64,000 nucleotides of DNA, from contig NZ_CP092417.1 of assembly GCF_023716865.1 (NCBI RefSeq), positions 784,001-848,000 of the forward strand. Reading direction: 5' to 3'. This document shows positions 30,562 to 39,739 of this stretch, piece after piece (position 1 is the first letter of the stretch; every line of letters starts with the position of its first letter). Origin of the DNA: Endozoicomonas sp. SCSIO W0465. Lineage in GTDB: Bacteria > Pseudomonadota > Gammaproteobacteria > Pseudomonadales > Endozoicomonadaceae. Under the pieces are notes generated by a model. It saw nothing but the letters and a program-made list of their open reading frames with translations, had not been told where the DNA came from and did not search any database. A program made the translations under genes and the position numbers.

Positions 30562-32085
30562 TTACCAATCAAGGAATATGTCATCACTTTCATCGCTCAC
30601 CACAGGAGGGTTATCGTCAGTCAGAATTCTCCACTCTGGCTGCCCATAACTCTCCGACGGCACCAGTTCTGCTGCTTCACTGCCAATTTCGTCAAAACCG
30701 GCGAAATCCTCTGGCGTGTTTCCGGTAACCCCGATACCACGAATAATATTCTCAATGGTCTGTTTACCATAAGGGGAAAAACCATCAAACGTGGAGTCGG
30801 TTAACAGCATCACCAGCGGGCTATCGCCAGACAACTTTTGCCCGGCAAAACAACCGGCAACCTGAGTGAACTTTTTTGCTATCGTTTTGAACTCCTCCAG
30901 AAGCTTATTACCTTTACTAATACTGTTACCAAAAACTGCCAGAGTACTAAGACCATCGAAACTCCGACGACTGGCAGCGACCATATCGGCAAAGTTTTTA
31001 AGTCCTTCTCCAGAAACCACATAATCAACCAGCATCAATTCACGCTCCTTGAACTCGTCAAGATAGCTAGCAATATATTCATCGCATATATCCCAAACCT
31101 CCGGGCCCAAATATTTGAAGTCATCTCCTTTCTCGTACATAGGCTCGGTCAGTGTGTTTATAACCTGTTCCGGTATTTCTCGCCCCTCTATCAACGCTTT
31201 CTCGACCATCATGATTTCTTCCAAACTCAACGCCCTGGCTATAATGGCAGAGGTATTGGAAGTTAGCCCGGCACGAGAAAGATTGTCAAAGTGGCCAACA
31301 CTACTGATCGGTACCTTGACTACGGAAATTTCCGGGTATTTTTTCTCAATATAAGCCGCGCAGGCAATGAGGCTTCGCCCCGGAAATACCAACACCTTAT
31401 TCGACATCCTGGCTTCCCGGACTAACAGTTCGCTCAACTGAACCACTTCAGTCAGGAGCCGGTTCTGCTGTTCCCTATGATAATCAGCCGCTACGTTTTT
31501 AATTGCTGCCAGGACCTCACCCTCATTTTTGAATCGCTCAGTATCAAGTTGCCAGAACAACTGCCTGATGGCCTGATTGGCTTTAACCTGACACAGATAC
31601 TCAGCATCAGCATCAAAGCGCTGTTTGGCAACATCATATCGTCGTCTGGAGGCTAACGTTCTTCTCTTAATCTCTTGACCGTATTTCCCATCGTAACCGT
31701 CCAGTTCATGGTCAATTCCGTCAATGGCAGCCTGGGCCTTTTCACAGTTTTTCTTCAGGTAAGCTTCAGACTCTTCAACCCACTGATCAAACAGTGCCGC
31801 CACACGTTCTTTATCCAAACCACCGTTATTGTCAGCTGTGCCTGAACATGCTTCGACTTGCCTGGCATTCTTAACCGTAAAAGCTCGAAACTGTGTCAGC
31901 GTGTTGTTTGCTTTATCCAATTCATCACTCGACAGGTGGTGAGCACTTTCACATACCGTAATCGAATGACCATTCCAAAGGACAGGGTGACCAGCTTTGG
32001 TTTCCAATACGCCCCTTGCCTGATTAATCCTATACTCCCCCGTTGCCACAAGATTATTAATATATTCAAAGGTTGTTTTATTCAT
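30562..32085 (-). CDS. Unrecognised 507-residue protein, weakly phosphoribosyltransferase-like
   Basis: No family is recognised with confidence. From the ATG at 32085 (a TTG at 32142 is also in frame) the N-terminal half is helical and charged. The middle has KVLVFPGRSLIACAAYIEKKYP, and later comes ERELMLVDYVVSGEGLKNFADMV, which recalls the PRPP-binding loop of phosphoribosyltransferases (a hydrophobic strand, acidic residue, then a small-residue loop before a helix). The C-terminus is acidic (SDESDDIFLDW). No signal peptide or membrane helix is seen. It borders the repeat-protein island and may belong to it. Confidence 0.6.
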   Translation of the reverse strand: MNKTTFEYINNLVATGEYRINQARGVLETKAGHPVLWNGHSITVCESAHHLSSDELDKANNTLTQFRAFTVKNARQVEACSGTADNNGGLDKERVAALFDQWVEESEAYLKKNCEKAQAAIDGIDHELDGYDGKYGQEIKRRTLASRRRYDVAKQRFDADAEYLCQVKANQAIRQLFWQLDTERFKNEGEVLAAIKNVAADYHREQQNRLLTEVVQLSELLVREARMSNKVLVFPGRSLIACAAYIEKKYPEISVVKVPISSVGHFDNLSRAGLTSNTSAIIARALSLEEIMMVEKALIEGREIPEQVINTLTEPMYEKGDDFKYLGPEVWDICDEYIASYLDEFKERELMLVDYVVSGEGLKNFADMVAASRRSFDGLSTLAVFGNSISKGNKLLEEFKTIAKKFTQVAGCFAGQKLSGDSPLVMLLTDSTFDGFSPYGKQTIENIIRGIGVTGNTPEDFAGFDEIGSEAAELVPSESYGQPEWRILTDDNPPVVSDESDDIFLDW

Positions 32086-32281
32086 AGGAATGACAAATAA
32101 ATTATATTTATAGTTAGTTGAAGAGTTTAGGAAGCCGTTCAATTTCCTGATTATTTATATCGACAGGAAGCGGATAAATGCGACCCCCAACTCAAAAGCT
32201 ACGCTTCGAATCAATTTTGCAGGTGTTTTATTCTTTGCACAGGTATTTTACCTGAACAGCACAGAGGACAATCCTTTCAAC

Positions 32282-33818
32282 TCACTCGGTTTTCCCTGTT
32301 ATATCGTAAAGCGGAACCCGGCTCGGGAGATTTAACTGTTCCAGCGCCCGCTGCTCTATTTTCCTCCAGGGCTCGGTTTTTTCTTTTAATGTTCTCGAAG
32401 GGTCTAAACAGGAGGCTTGCTGAAAAAGGGGTTTCCATTCACTTTCAGCCTTTTTCTGCATTCTAATAATGTGCGCTTTTTGCGACAACAGTTGTGCCCG
32501 CTTTTCAATGGAGGAAGGAAGTTGCATAGCCTCCTCCACATAATTGAAGGCTTGATCCAGGAGTATAGGCTCTTCCGAACCGTTTTCTACAATACGTTGG
32601 CAAAAAATTTTTAAACGATGGATTGACTGGGCAAGTGTCTTATCGACACTATTGGTGATGTCTCCAATATACGTATCAAATTCATTGGTCCCGGAATGCA
32701 GAATGCTTAATGCCAGCTGGTAAAGGTCTTTTTGAGTGTTGACCAACGTATTATCAGACAGGCATTGCAGGAGCAGACGTTGGGCTTTACCCACCTTACC
32801 TGTCATCTGCCAGAGGCAGGCCAGCCCCAGATTGGTCTCATGGTGCTTGCTGGCCCTGTCTCCTTCCGGGCCTCCTGCTTGTGCCGATTCCTGACTGAAG
32901 GTGGCGATCAGCAGCCGTTCAGATTTATCGAGCTTGCCAATCACCTGCCAGTGACGGGCTAGCCCCAGATTCGTCTCATGATTCTTGCAGGCTCTTCCGG
33001 CTTCCAGGTCGTCGGCCTTTGCCGATTCCTGCCTGAACGTAGCGATCAGCAGGGATTCGGCGTTATCGAGCTTACCCATTATCTGCCAAAGGCGGGTCAA
33101 TCCCAGATTCGTCTCATGGTGCTTGCAGACTCTGCCGGCTTCCAGGTCGTCCACGTTTGCCGATTCCTGCCTGAACGTTGCGATCAGCAGGTGTTCGGCT
33201 TTATCGAGCTTGCCCATTATCTGCCAGTGGCGGGCCAGCGTGAGATTCGTCTCATGGTTCTGACAGGCCCTGCCTGCTTCCAGGTCTCCCGGTTTCGCCG
33301 ATTCCTGCCTGAAGGTGGCGATCAGCAGGCGTTCGGCTTTATCGAGCTTACCCATCATTTGCCAGAGACGGGCCAGCCCCAGATTTGTCTCATGGTTCTC
33401 GCAGGCCCTGCCTTCTTCCAGGTCACCCGCCTTGGCCGATTCCTGCCTGAAGGTAGCGATCAGCAGGTGTTCGGCTTTATCAAGCTTGCCCATTATCTGC
33501 CAGAGACGAGCCAGCCCCAGATTGGTCTCATGGTGCTTGCAGGCCCTGCCTGCTTCCAGGTCGCCCGCCTTCGCTGATTCCTGCCGTTTTTACCGTTCTT
33601 GTTACGGCAGATTGATAAGAACCCCGGGAAGAATTTTGCCTTAACCCACGGGTGCCAGCAGAGGTGACCGGCCTCATTGTTACTCCCGCAGAGCCTGACA
33701 CCACCGCAGCCCAGCTGGAACCTCTGCTTGCGCCAATGGGAGGTGAGCTATAGGTCGGCCCGGAGGCGTTTTTACCGATGGTGGAGTGGGCAGTTGTGTT
33801 CATGTCTTGACATGACAA
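32282..33818 (-). pseudogene. Truncated 46-residue-repeat (TPR-like) protein gene
   Basis: A broken member of the repeat family that fills 32.3-43.2 kb. The N-terminal piece (33818 to about 33590, MNTTAHSTIGKNASGP...TRTVKT) matches the leaders of the two large paralogues. The following reading frame is out of register with the repeats, which resume as QESAKAGDLEAGRACKHHETNLGLARLW. The roughly 130 residues that link leader and repeats in the paralogues are missing, so an internal deletion caused the frameshift. Six to seven repeats and the conserved C-terminal cap (LLSQKAHIIRMQKKAESEW) remain open from 33493 to 32282 and could be translated only from an internal start. Confidence 0.8.
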
Positions 33819-33999
33819 CCCTTAGCGAGTTTGGTTCTATCTTCAATAAAACAGTGAAACAGCGTTCGTACTGTGTTCATTGCCAACCCACAACGGATTA
33901 ACCGTGATGGTTTATTCTGTGTTGTGACTACGGATCAGCGTCCTGTCACTTTTTTGCCAGCCCTCAATAAATTCGACTACTGGACGACTTTTCAAATCA

Positions 34000-36435
34000 T
34001 CAAGCGGAGCCCGGGATGTTTAAATTTTTCAGCGCTTGCTGCTCTGCTTTCCTCCAGGGCTCAGTTTTCTCTTTTAATACTCTTGAAGGGTCCAGACAGG
34101 ACGCCTGCTGAAAAAGCGATTGCCATTCGCTTTCGGCCTTTTTCTGCATTCTCATGATGTGCGCTTTTTGCGACAACAATTGTGCCCGCTTTTCTCTGGG
34201 AGCAGAGAGTTGAATCGCTTCCTCTACAGAATTAAAGGCTTGATCCAGGAATATACGCTCGTCCAAACTGTTTTCGCCGACACGTTCGCAATAGATCATG
34301 AATTGATGGATTGACTGGGCAAGTGCCCTGTCGACACCGTTGGTGATAGCACTAATATACGTATCAAATTCATTGGAGCCGCAATGTAGAATACCTAATG
34401 CCAGCCTGTAACGGTCTTTTTGCGCATCGACCAGCGTGCTGTCGGACAGGCATTGTTGGAGCAGATGTTGGGCGTTATCGATCTTACCCATTGTCTGCCA
34501 GAGACGGGCCAGCGAAAGATTGGTTTCGTGATACTTGCCAGTCCTCTCTGCTTCCGGGGCATCCATTTGAGCCGACTCCTGGCTGCGCGTGGCCATCAGC
34601 AGACGTTCGGCTCGATCATGCTTGCCCATCATCTGCCAGAAGCGGGCCATCTCCAGATTCGTCTCATGATTCTGGCAGGCCCTGCCTGCTTCCAGGTCGC
34701 TCGCCCTGGCCGATTCCTTCCTGAACGTAACGATGAGCAGGCGTTCGGCTCGAGCATGCTTGCCCATCATCTGCCAAAGACGGGCCAGCTCCAGATTCGT
34801 CTCATGATTCTGACAGGCTCTGCCCACTTCCAGGTCGTCCGGCCTCATTGATTCCTTTCTGAACGTAGCGATCAGCAGGCGTTCAGCTCGATCATGTTTG
34901 CCCATCATCTGCCAGACACGGACCAGCGCAAGATTTGTCTCATGATGTTTGCAGGCCTTGCCTTCTTCCAGGTCGCCTACCTTCGTTGACTCCGTTCTGA
35001 ACGTAGCGATCAGCAGGTGTTCGGCTTGATTTAGCTTGCCCTTCATCTGCCAGAGCCGGGCCAGCTCCAAATTCGTCTCATGGTGCCTGCAGGCCCTGCC
35101 TGCTTCCAGGTCGCCCACCACCGTCGATTCCTTTCTGAACGTGGCAATCAGCAGGCGTTCGGCTTTATCGAGCTTGCCACTCCGGCTCCAGAGACGGGCC
35201 AGACTCACATTCGTCCCATGGTGTCGGCAGGGCTTGCCTGCTTCCAGGTCGTTCGTATTGACCGATTCCTGCCTGAAGGTGGCGATCAACAGGCGTTCGG
35301 CTTTATCGTGCTGGCCCATCATTTGCCAGAGACCGGCCAGTGCCAGATTCGTCTCATGGTTCTGACGGGGCCTGCCTTCTTCCAGATTCTCCGCCTGCTC
35401 CGATTCCTGCCTGAAGGTGGCGATCAGCAGACGTTCGGCTTTATCGAGCTTACCTGTCATCTGCCAGAAACGAGCCAGCGTGAGATTCGTCTCATGGTCC
35501 TGGCAGGGCCTGTCTTCTTCCAGGTCGTCCGGCTGCTCCGATTCCTGTCGGAATGTGGCGATCAGCAGGCGTTCGGCTTTATCGTGCTTACCTTCCATTA
35601 GCCAGAGACGGGCCATCGCCAGATTCGTCCCATGGTGCTGACAGGCCCTGCCTGCTTCAAGATCTCCCGCCTCTGCCGATGCTCGCCTGAACGCGGCGAC
35701 CAGCAGATGTTTGGCTTTATCGGGCTTACCCATCATCTGCCAGCGGCGGGCCAGCCTGAGATTTGTCTCAGGGTTAGTATTGTCTCCAGCCTCCTTGCCA
35801 ATCAGGAAATCGATAATATCTGCGTGACCGTTATGGGCTGCTAACATCCGGGCAGTGCAGCCATCTTTATTCACGGCACTGACCTTAGCTCCTGTATCAA
35901 TCAGCAGCTTTACGACCTCCAATTGTCCGTTCCGGGCTGCCAGCATCAGGGCTGTGAAGCCATGTTTATTCACGGCACGGACCTCAGCCCCTTTATCAAG
36001 CAGAAGCTTTACGACCTCTAATTGTCCGTTCTGGGCTGCCAGCATCAAGGCAGTGAAACCATAATTATTATTGTCCATGGCTCCATTGACGCTGCCCCCC
36101 TTTAACAGTCTGGAGCTCACAAATGCCAGATCCCCATTGCTGCAGGCATCAAAAAAAAACTGATCAGGGAAAAATTCGTCCGGGTAAAATTTGTCGGTAT
36201 TCTCATTCACCAACGGCATCGGGTCTTGACGACAATACGCACACCGTCGTGTGCCTACGGGCCGTGAAACAAAATCCTGTGAAATACACTCCAGATCGAA
36301 GCAATGACCACACCGGGTTTTGAGGACAGTGGGCAGCACATCACGGCCATGGAATTCCTCAAGACAAATGGGACACTTCTCAGCAACATCAGTATGGATG
36401 GGTTGGGGGACGGGTGAATGGGCAATGGCATCCAT
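34000..36435 (-). CDS. RING / ankyrin / 46-residue TPR-like repeat fusion protein
   Basis: An 811-residue three-part protein. Residues 21-68 form a RING-type zinc finger: Cys21, Cys24, Cys42, His44, Asp47 (or Cys45), Cys50, Cys65, Cys68. Asp in the fifth ligand position is a known RING variant. Residues about 90-225 hold ankyrin repeats (FTALMLAAQNGQLEVVKLLLDKGAEV and two more). From about 228 come ten copies of the 46-residue repeat (consensus NLxLARLWQMMGKLDKAERLLIATFRQES) and the C-terminal cap shared by the whole family. There is no signal peptide. RING plus protein-binding repeats suggests a ubiquitin ligase-like effector delivered into a eukaryotic host; that is inference. Confidence 0.82.
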   Translation of the reverse strand: MDAIAHSPVPQPIHTDVAEKCPICLEEFHGRDVLPTVLKTRCGHCFDLECISQDFVSRPVGTRRCAYCRQDPMPLVNENTDKFYPDEFFPDQFFFDACSNGDLAFVSSRLLKGGSVNGAMDNNNYGFTALMLAAQNGQLEVVKLLLDKGAEVRAVNKHGFTALMLAARNGQLEVVKLLIDTGAKVSAVNKDGCTARMLAAHNGHADIIDFLIGKEAGDNTNPETNLRLARRWQMMGKPDKAKHLLVAAFRRASAEAGDLEAGRACQHHGTNLAMARLWLMEGKHDKAERLLIATFRQESEQPDDLEEDRPCQDHETNLTLARFWQMTGKLDKAERLLIATFRQESEQAENLEEGRPRQNHETNLALAGLWQMMGQHDKAERLLIATFRQESVNTNDLEAGKPCRHHGTNVSLARLWSRSGKLDKAERLLIATFRKESTVVGDLEAGRACRHHETNLELARLWQMKGKLNQAEHLLIATFRTESTKVGDLEEGKACKHHETNLALVRVWQMMGKHDRAERLLIATFRKESMRPDDLEVGRACQNHETNLELARLWQMMGKHARAERLLIVTFRKESARASDLEAGRACQNHETNLEMARFWQMMGKHDRAERLLMATRSQESAQMDAPEAERTGKYHETNLSLARLWQTMGKIDNAQHLLQQCLSDSTLVDAQKDRYRLALGILHCGSNEFDTYISAITNGVDRALAQSIHQFMIYCERVGENSLDERIFLDQAFNSVEEAIQLSAPREKRAQLLSQKAHIMRMQKKAESEWQSLFQQASCLDPSRVLKEKTEPWRKAEQQALKNLNIPGSA

Positions 36436-36510
36436 AATAAAACAACCGGATCATTCAACAATGGGATGCCGGTTAGAAGGAAAAAAAAAGACTAAGTTCC
36501 ATGATGAGTA

Positions 36511-39500
36511 TCAGTTAATGATATTTAATTTTTTCAGCGCCCGTTGCTCTGTTTTCCTCCAGAGTTCTGTTTTCTCTTTTGATACTCTTGAAGGGTCTAG
36601 ACAGGATGCTTGCTGAAAAAAAAATTTCCATTCACTTTCGGCCTTGTTCTGCATTCTCATGATGTGTCCTTTTTGCGACAATAATTGTGCCCGTTTTTCA
36701 CTGGAGGAAGGAAGTTGCATAGCCTCTTCCACAAAATTGAATGCTTCATCCAGTAATATACGCTCTGCCGAATCGTGTTCGTCGACATGCTGGCAATAAA
36801 TCATGAATTTATGGATTGACTGGACAAGTGCCTTATCGACACGGTTAGTGATAGCAACAACATAAGTATCAAATTCATTGGTACTACAGTGTAGAATGCT
36901 TAATGCCAGCCGGTAAGGGTCTTTTTGCACATCAATCAACGTATTATCCGACAGGCATTGTTGCAGCAGACGTTGAGCTTTATCGACCTTACCCATTATC
37001 CGCCAGTGATGAGTCAGCGTAAGATTCGTTTCATGGTGCTTGCAGGCCCTGCCTGCTTCCAGGTCGTTCGCATTCGCCGATTCCTGCCTGAACGTGGCGA
37101 TCAGCAGACGTTCGGCATGATCGTGCTTACCCATGATCTGCCAGTGACGGGCCAGCGTGAGATTCGTCTCATGGTGCTGGCAGGCTCTGCCGTCTTCCAG
37201 GTCGCCCGGCTTCTCTGAATTCTGCCGGAACGTGGCGATCAGCAGGCGTTCGGCTTTATCGAGCTGACCCATTGTCTGCCAGAGGCGGGCCAGTCCCAGA
37301 TTGGTTTCATGGTGCTTGCAGGCCATGTCGGCTTGCGGGCCAGCAGTCTTCACCGATTCCTGCCGGGACGCGGCGATCAGCAGGCGTTCAGCCTTATCGA
37401 ACTGACCCATCATCTCCCAGTGACGGGTCAGCGTAAGATTGGTTTCATGGTTCTTGCAGGCTCTGCCTGCTTCCAGATCGCCTGCCAGCACTGATTCCTG
37501 CCTGAACGTAGCGATCAGCAGGCGTTCGGCTTTATCGTGCTTACCCATAATCTGCCAGAGACGGACCAGCGTGAGATTGGTGTCATGGTCCTTGCAGGCC
37601 CTGCCTGCTTCCAGGTCCTCTGCCATCACAGACTCCTGCCTGAACGTAGCGATCAGCAGGCGTTCGGCTTTATCGAGCTTCCCCACCATCTCCCAGTGAC
37701 GGACCAGTGAGAGATTGGTCTTATTGTGCTTGCAGGCCCTGCCTGCTTCCAGATTCCCCGCCTGCACGGATTCCTGCCTGAAGGTGGCGATCAGCAGCCG
37801 TTCGGCTTTATCGAACTGCCCCATCATTTCCCATTGATGAGCCAGCCCCAGATTGGTCTCATGGTGCTTGCAGGCCCTGCCCTTTTTCAGGTCATCCGCT
37901 TTCGCTGATTCCTGCCTGAACATGGCAACCAGCAGACGTCCGGCTTTATCAAGTTTCCCCATCAGTTGCCAGAGGCGGGCCAGCGCCAGATTTGTCCCAT
38001 GATGTTTGCAGGCCCTGCCTGCTTCCAGGTCGCCCACCTGGGCCGACTCCTGCCTGAAGGTGGCAATCAGCAGACATTCGGCCTTATCGAGCTTATCCAT
38101 CAACTGCCAGAGACGGGCCAGCGTGAGAGTCGTTTCAAGGTGTTTGCAGGTCTTGCCTGCTTCCAGGTCATCTGCGGTAACCGATTCCTGTTTGAACAAG
38201 GCGATCAGCAAACGTTCGGCTTTATCAAGCTGCCCCATCATTTCCCAGAGACGGACCAGCGCCAGATTCGTCTTGTGATCCTGGCAGGGCCTGCCTGCTT
38301 CCGGGTCACCCGGCTGCGACGATTCCTGCCTGAAGGTGGCGATCAGCAGCCGTTCAGATTTATCGAGCTTGCCAATCATCTGCCAGTGACGGGCCAGCTC
38401 CAGATTCGTCTGATGATTCTTGCAGGCTCTGCCGGCTTCCAGGTCATTTGCCTTTGCCGATTCCTGCCGGAACATGGCAATCAGCAGATGCTCGGCTTTA
38501 TCATGCTTACCCATCATCTGCCAGAGACGGGCCAGCGTGAAATTGGTCTCATGATTCTTGCAGGCCCTACCTTCACCCAGGTCACCCGGCTTTGCCGATT
38601 CCTGCCGGAACGTGGCGATCAGCAGACGTTCGGCTCTATCTTGTTTGCCCATTACCTCCCAGTGACGGACCAGCCCCAGATTCGTCTGATGATTCTTGCA
38701 GGCCCTGCCTTCTTCCAGATCACTCGCCTTTGCTGATTCCATCCGGAACGTGGCGATCAGCAGACGTTCGGCATGATCGTGCTTGCCCATCATCTGCCAG
38801 TGACGGGCCAGTGTGAGATTGGTCTCATGCTGCCTGCAGGCCCTGCCTGCTTCCAGGTCATCTGTCTTGGCCGATTCCTGCCGGAACGTGGCGATCAGCA
38901 GACGTTCGGCTTGATCAAGCTTACCCATAGTCTGCCAGAGACGGGCCAGCGTGAGATTGGTATTATGGTGCTTGCAGGCCCGGCCTTTTTCCGGATCGCC
39001 CGCTTCCTTCTTAACAATCTGCTTTAGCAGAGCTTCTGCCTCTTGATAACGTTTCAGTGTTTCCAGAACCCTGGACTTTGTCAGCAAGGTGCCGGTCTGG
39101 GCAGAAGCCGGTAATTGATTTAATAAATCCAGTGCCTCTTTAGCCTTTCCGGGCTGGAGATATAGTGCCCGGGCAAGGCCGGTGATTTTGCTTTCATTTT
39201 GTTGTCGAGTCGCCGGTTTGATGGCCTGAAATACGTTAAACGCGAGGTGCCACTGCCCGGTCCTGAGTAATTCGAACCCCTGAGAAATAAGCTCCTCGGT
39301 ATTTCCTGTCCTTTTTACCGATTTTGCTAATGCCGATGGATAAGCCCCCCGGACAGGATTCTGTCTTAACCCCCGGGTACCAGCAGAGGTTGCCGGCTTC
39401 ACTGTCGTTCCCTGCCAGCCTGACAATGCAGCAGCCCCTTCAGTGTTTTGTCTTCCTGCTCCTCTTACGGTCCTGCTTCCGTTGGTTGGCCCGGATGAGT

Positions 39501-39534
39501 CTGTACCGATGGTAGAGTAGTTAGCCGTGTTCAT
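36511..39534 (-). CDS. 46-residue TPR-like repeat protein, 15 repeats
   Basis: About 1,007 residues from the ATG at 39534 (MNTANYSTIG); an in-frame ATG at 39576 would add 14. The layout is a Ser/Gly/Arg-rich leader, a normal TPR-like stretch (ELISQGFELLRTGQWHLAFNVFQ ... YQEAEALLKQIV), fourteen full 46-residue repeats plus a cap repeat, and a C-terminal domain (DNTLIDVQKDPYRLALSILH ... EKRAQLLSQKGHIMRMQ). Each repeat has the helix pair pattern of a TPR (ARLWQMMGKLDKAERLLIATF) plus a 12-residue linker with a conserved Cys (RACKHHETN). Near-identical 138-bp DNA units point to recent expansion. It is probably a binding scaffold. Confidence 0.8.
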   Translation of the reverse strand: MNTANYSTIGTDSSGPTNGSRTVRGAGRQNTEGAAALSGWQGTTVKPATSAGTRGLRQNPVRGAYPSALAKSVKRTGNTEELISQGFELLRTGQWHLAFNVFQAIKPATRQQNESKITGLARALYLQPGKAKEALDLLNQLPASAQTGTLLTKSRVLETLKRYQEAEALLKQIVKKEAGDPEKGRACKHHNTNLTLARLWQTMGKLDQAERLLIATFRQESAKTDDLEAGRACRQHETNLTLARHWQMMGKHDHAERLLIATFRMESAKASDLEEGRACKNHQTNLGLVRHWEVMGKQDRAERLLIATFRQESAKPGDLGEGRACKNHETNFTLARLWQMMGKHDKAEHLLIAMFRQESAKANDLEAGRACKNHQTNLELARHWQMIGKLDKSERLLIATFRQESSQPGDPEAGRPCQDHKTNLALVRLWEMMGQLDKAERLLIALFKQESVTADDLEAGKTCKHLETTLTLARLWQLMDKLDKAECLLIATFRQESAQVGDLEAGRACKHHGTNLALARLWQLMGKLDKAGRLLVAMFRQESAKADDLKKGRACKHHETNLGLAHQWEMMGQFDKAERLLIATFRQESVQAGNLEAGRACKHNKTNLSLVRHWEMVGKLDKAERLLIATFRQESVMAEDLEAGRACKDHDTNLTLVRLWQIMGKHDKAERLLIATFRQESVLAGDLEAGRACKNHETNLTLTRHWEMMGQFDKAERLLIAASRQESVKTAGPQADMACKHHETNLGLARLWQTMGQLDKAERLLIATFRQNSEKPGDLEDGRACQHHETNLTLARHWQIMGKHDHAERLLIATFRQESANANDLEAGRACKHHETNLTLTHHWRIMGKVDKAQRLLQQCLSDNTLIDVQKDPYRLALSILHCSTNEFDTYVVAITNRVDKALVQSIHKFMIYCQHVDEHDSAERILLDEAFNFVEEAMQLPSSSEKRAQLLSQKGHIMRMQNKAESEWKFFFQQASCLDPSRVSKEKTELWRKTEQRALKKLNIIN

Positions 39535-39739
39535 GCATGAAAAGACAATCCTTAGCGAGTTTGGTTCCGTCATCAATCAGAGGAGCTGACGTCACACTTT
39601 GTTCTTCAGGGACTCAGGCTGGATTAACCACGATGGATTAACAATGATGGCCTGTTCTGTGTTGTCACTGTGGATCACCATCCGGGCATCTTTTTGCAAG
39701 CCTTCAATAGGGTTGGGTACTGGACAGTTTTTCAGATCG

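Noticed and set aside
36940..39010. Regularly spaced repeats considered as a CRISPR array
   Set aside because: The repeats are 138-bp coding units joined head to tail without unique spacers, and there are no cas genes.
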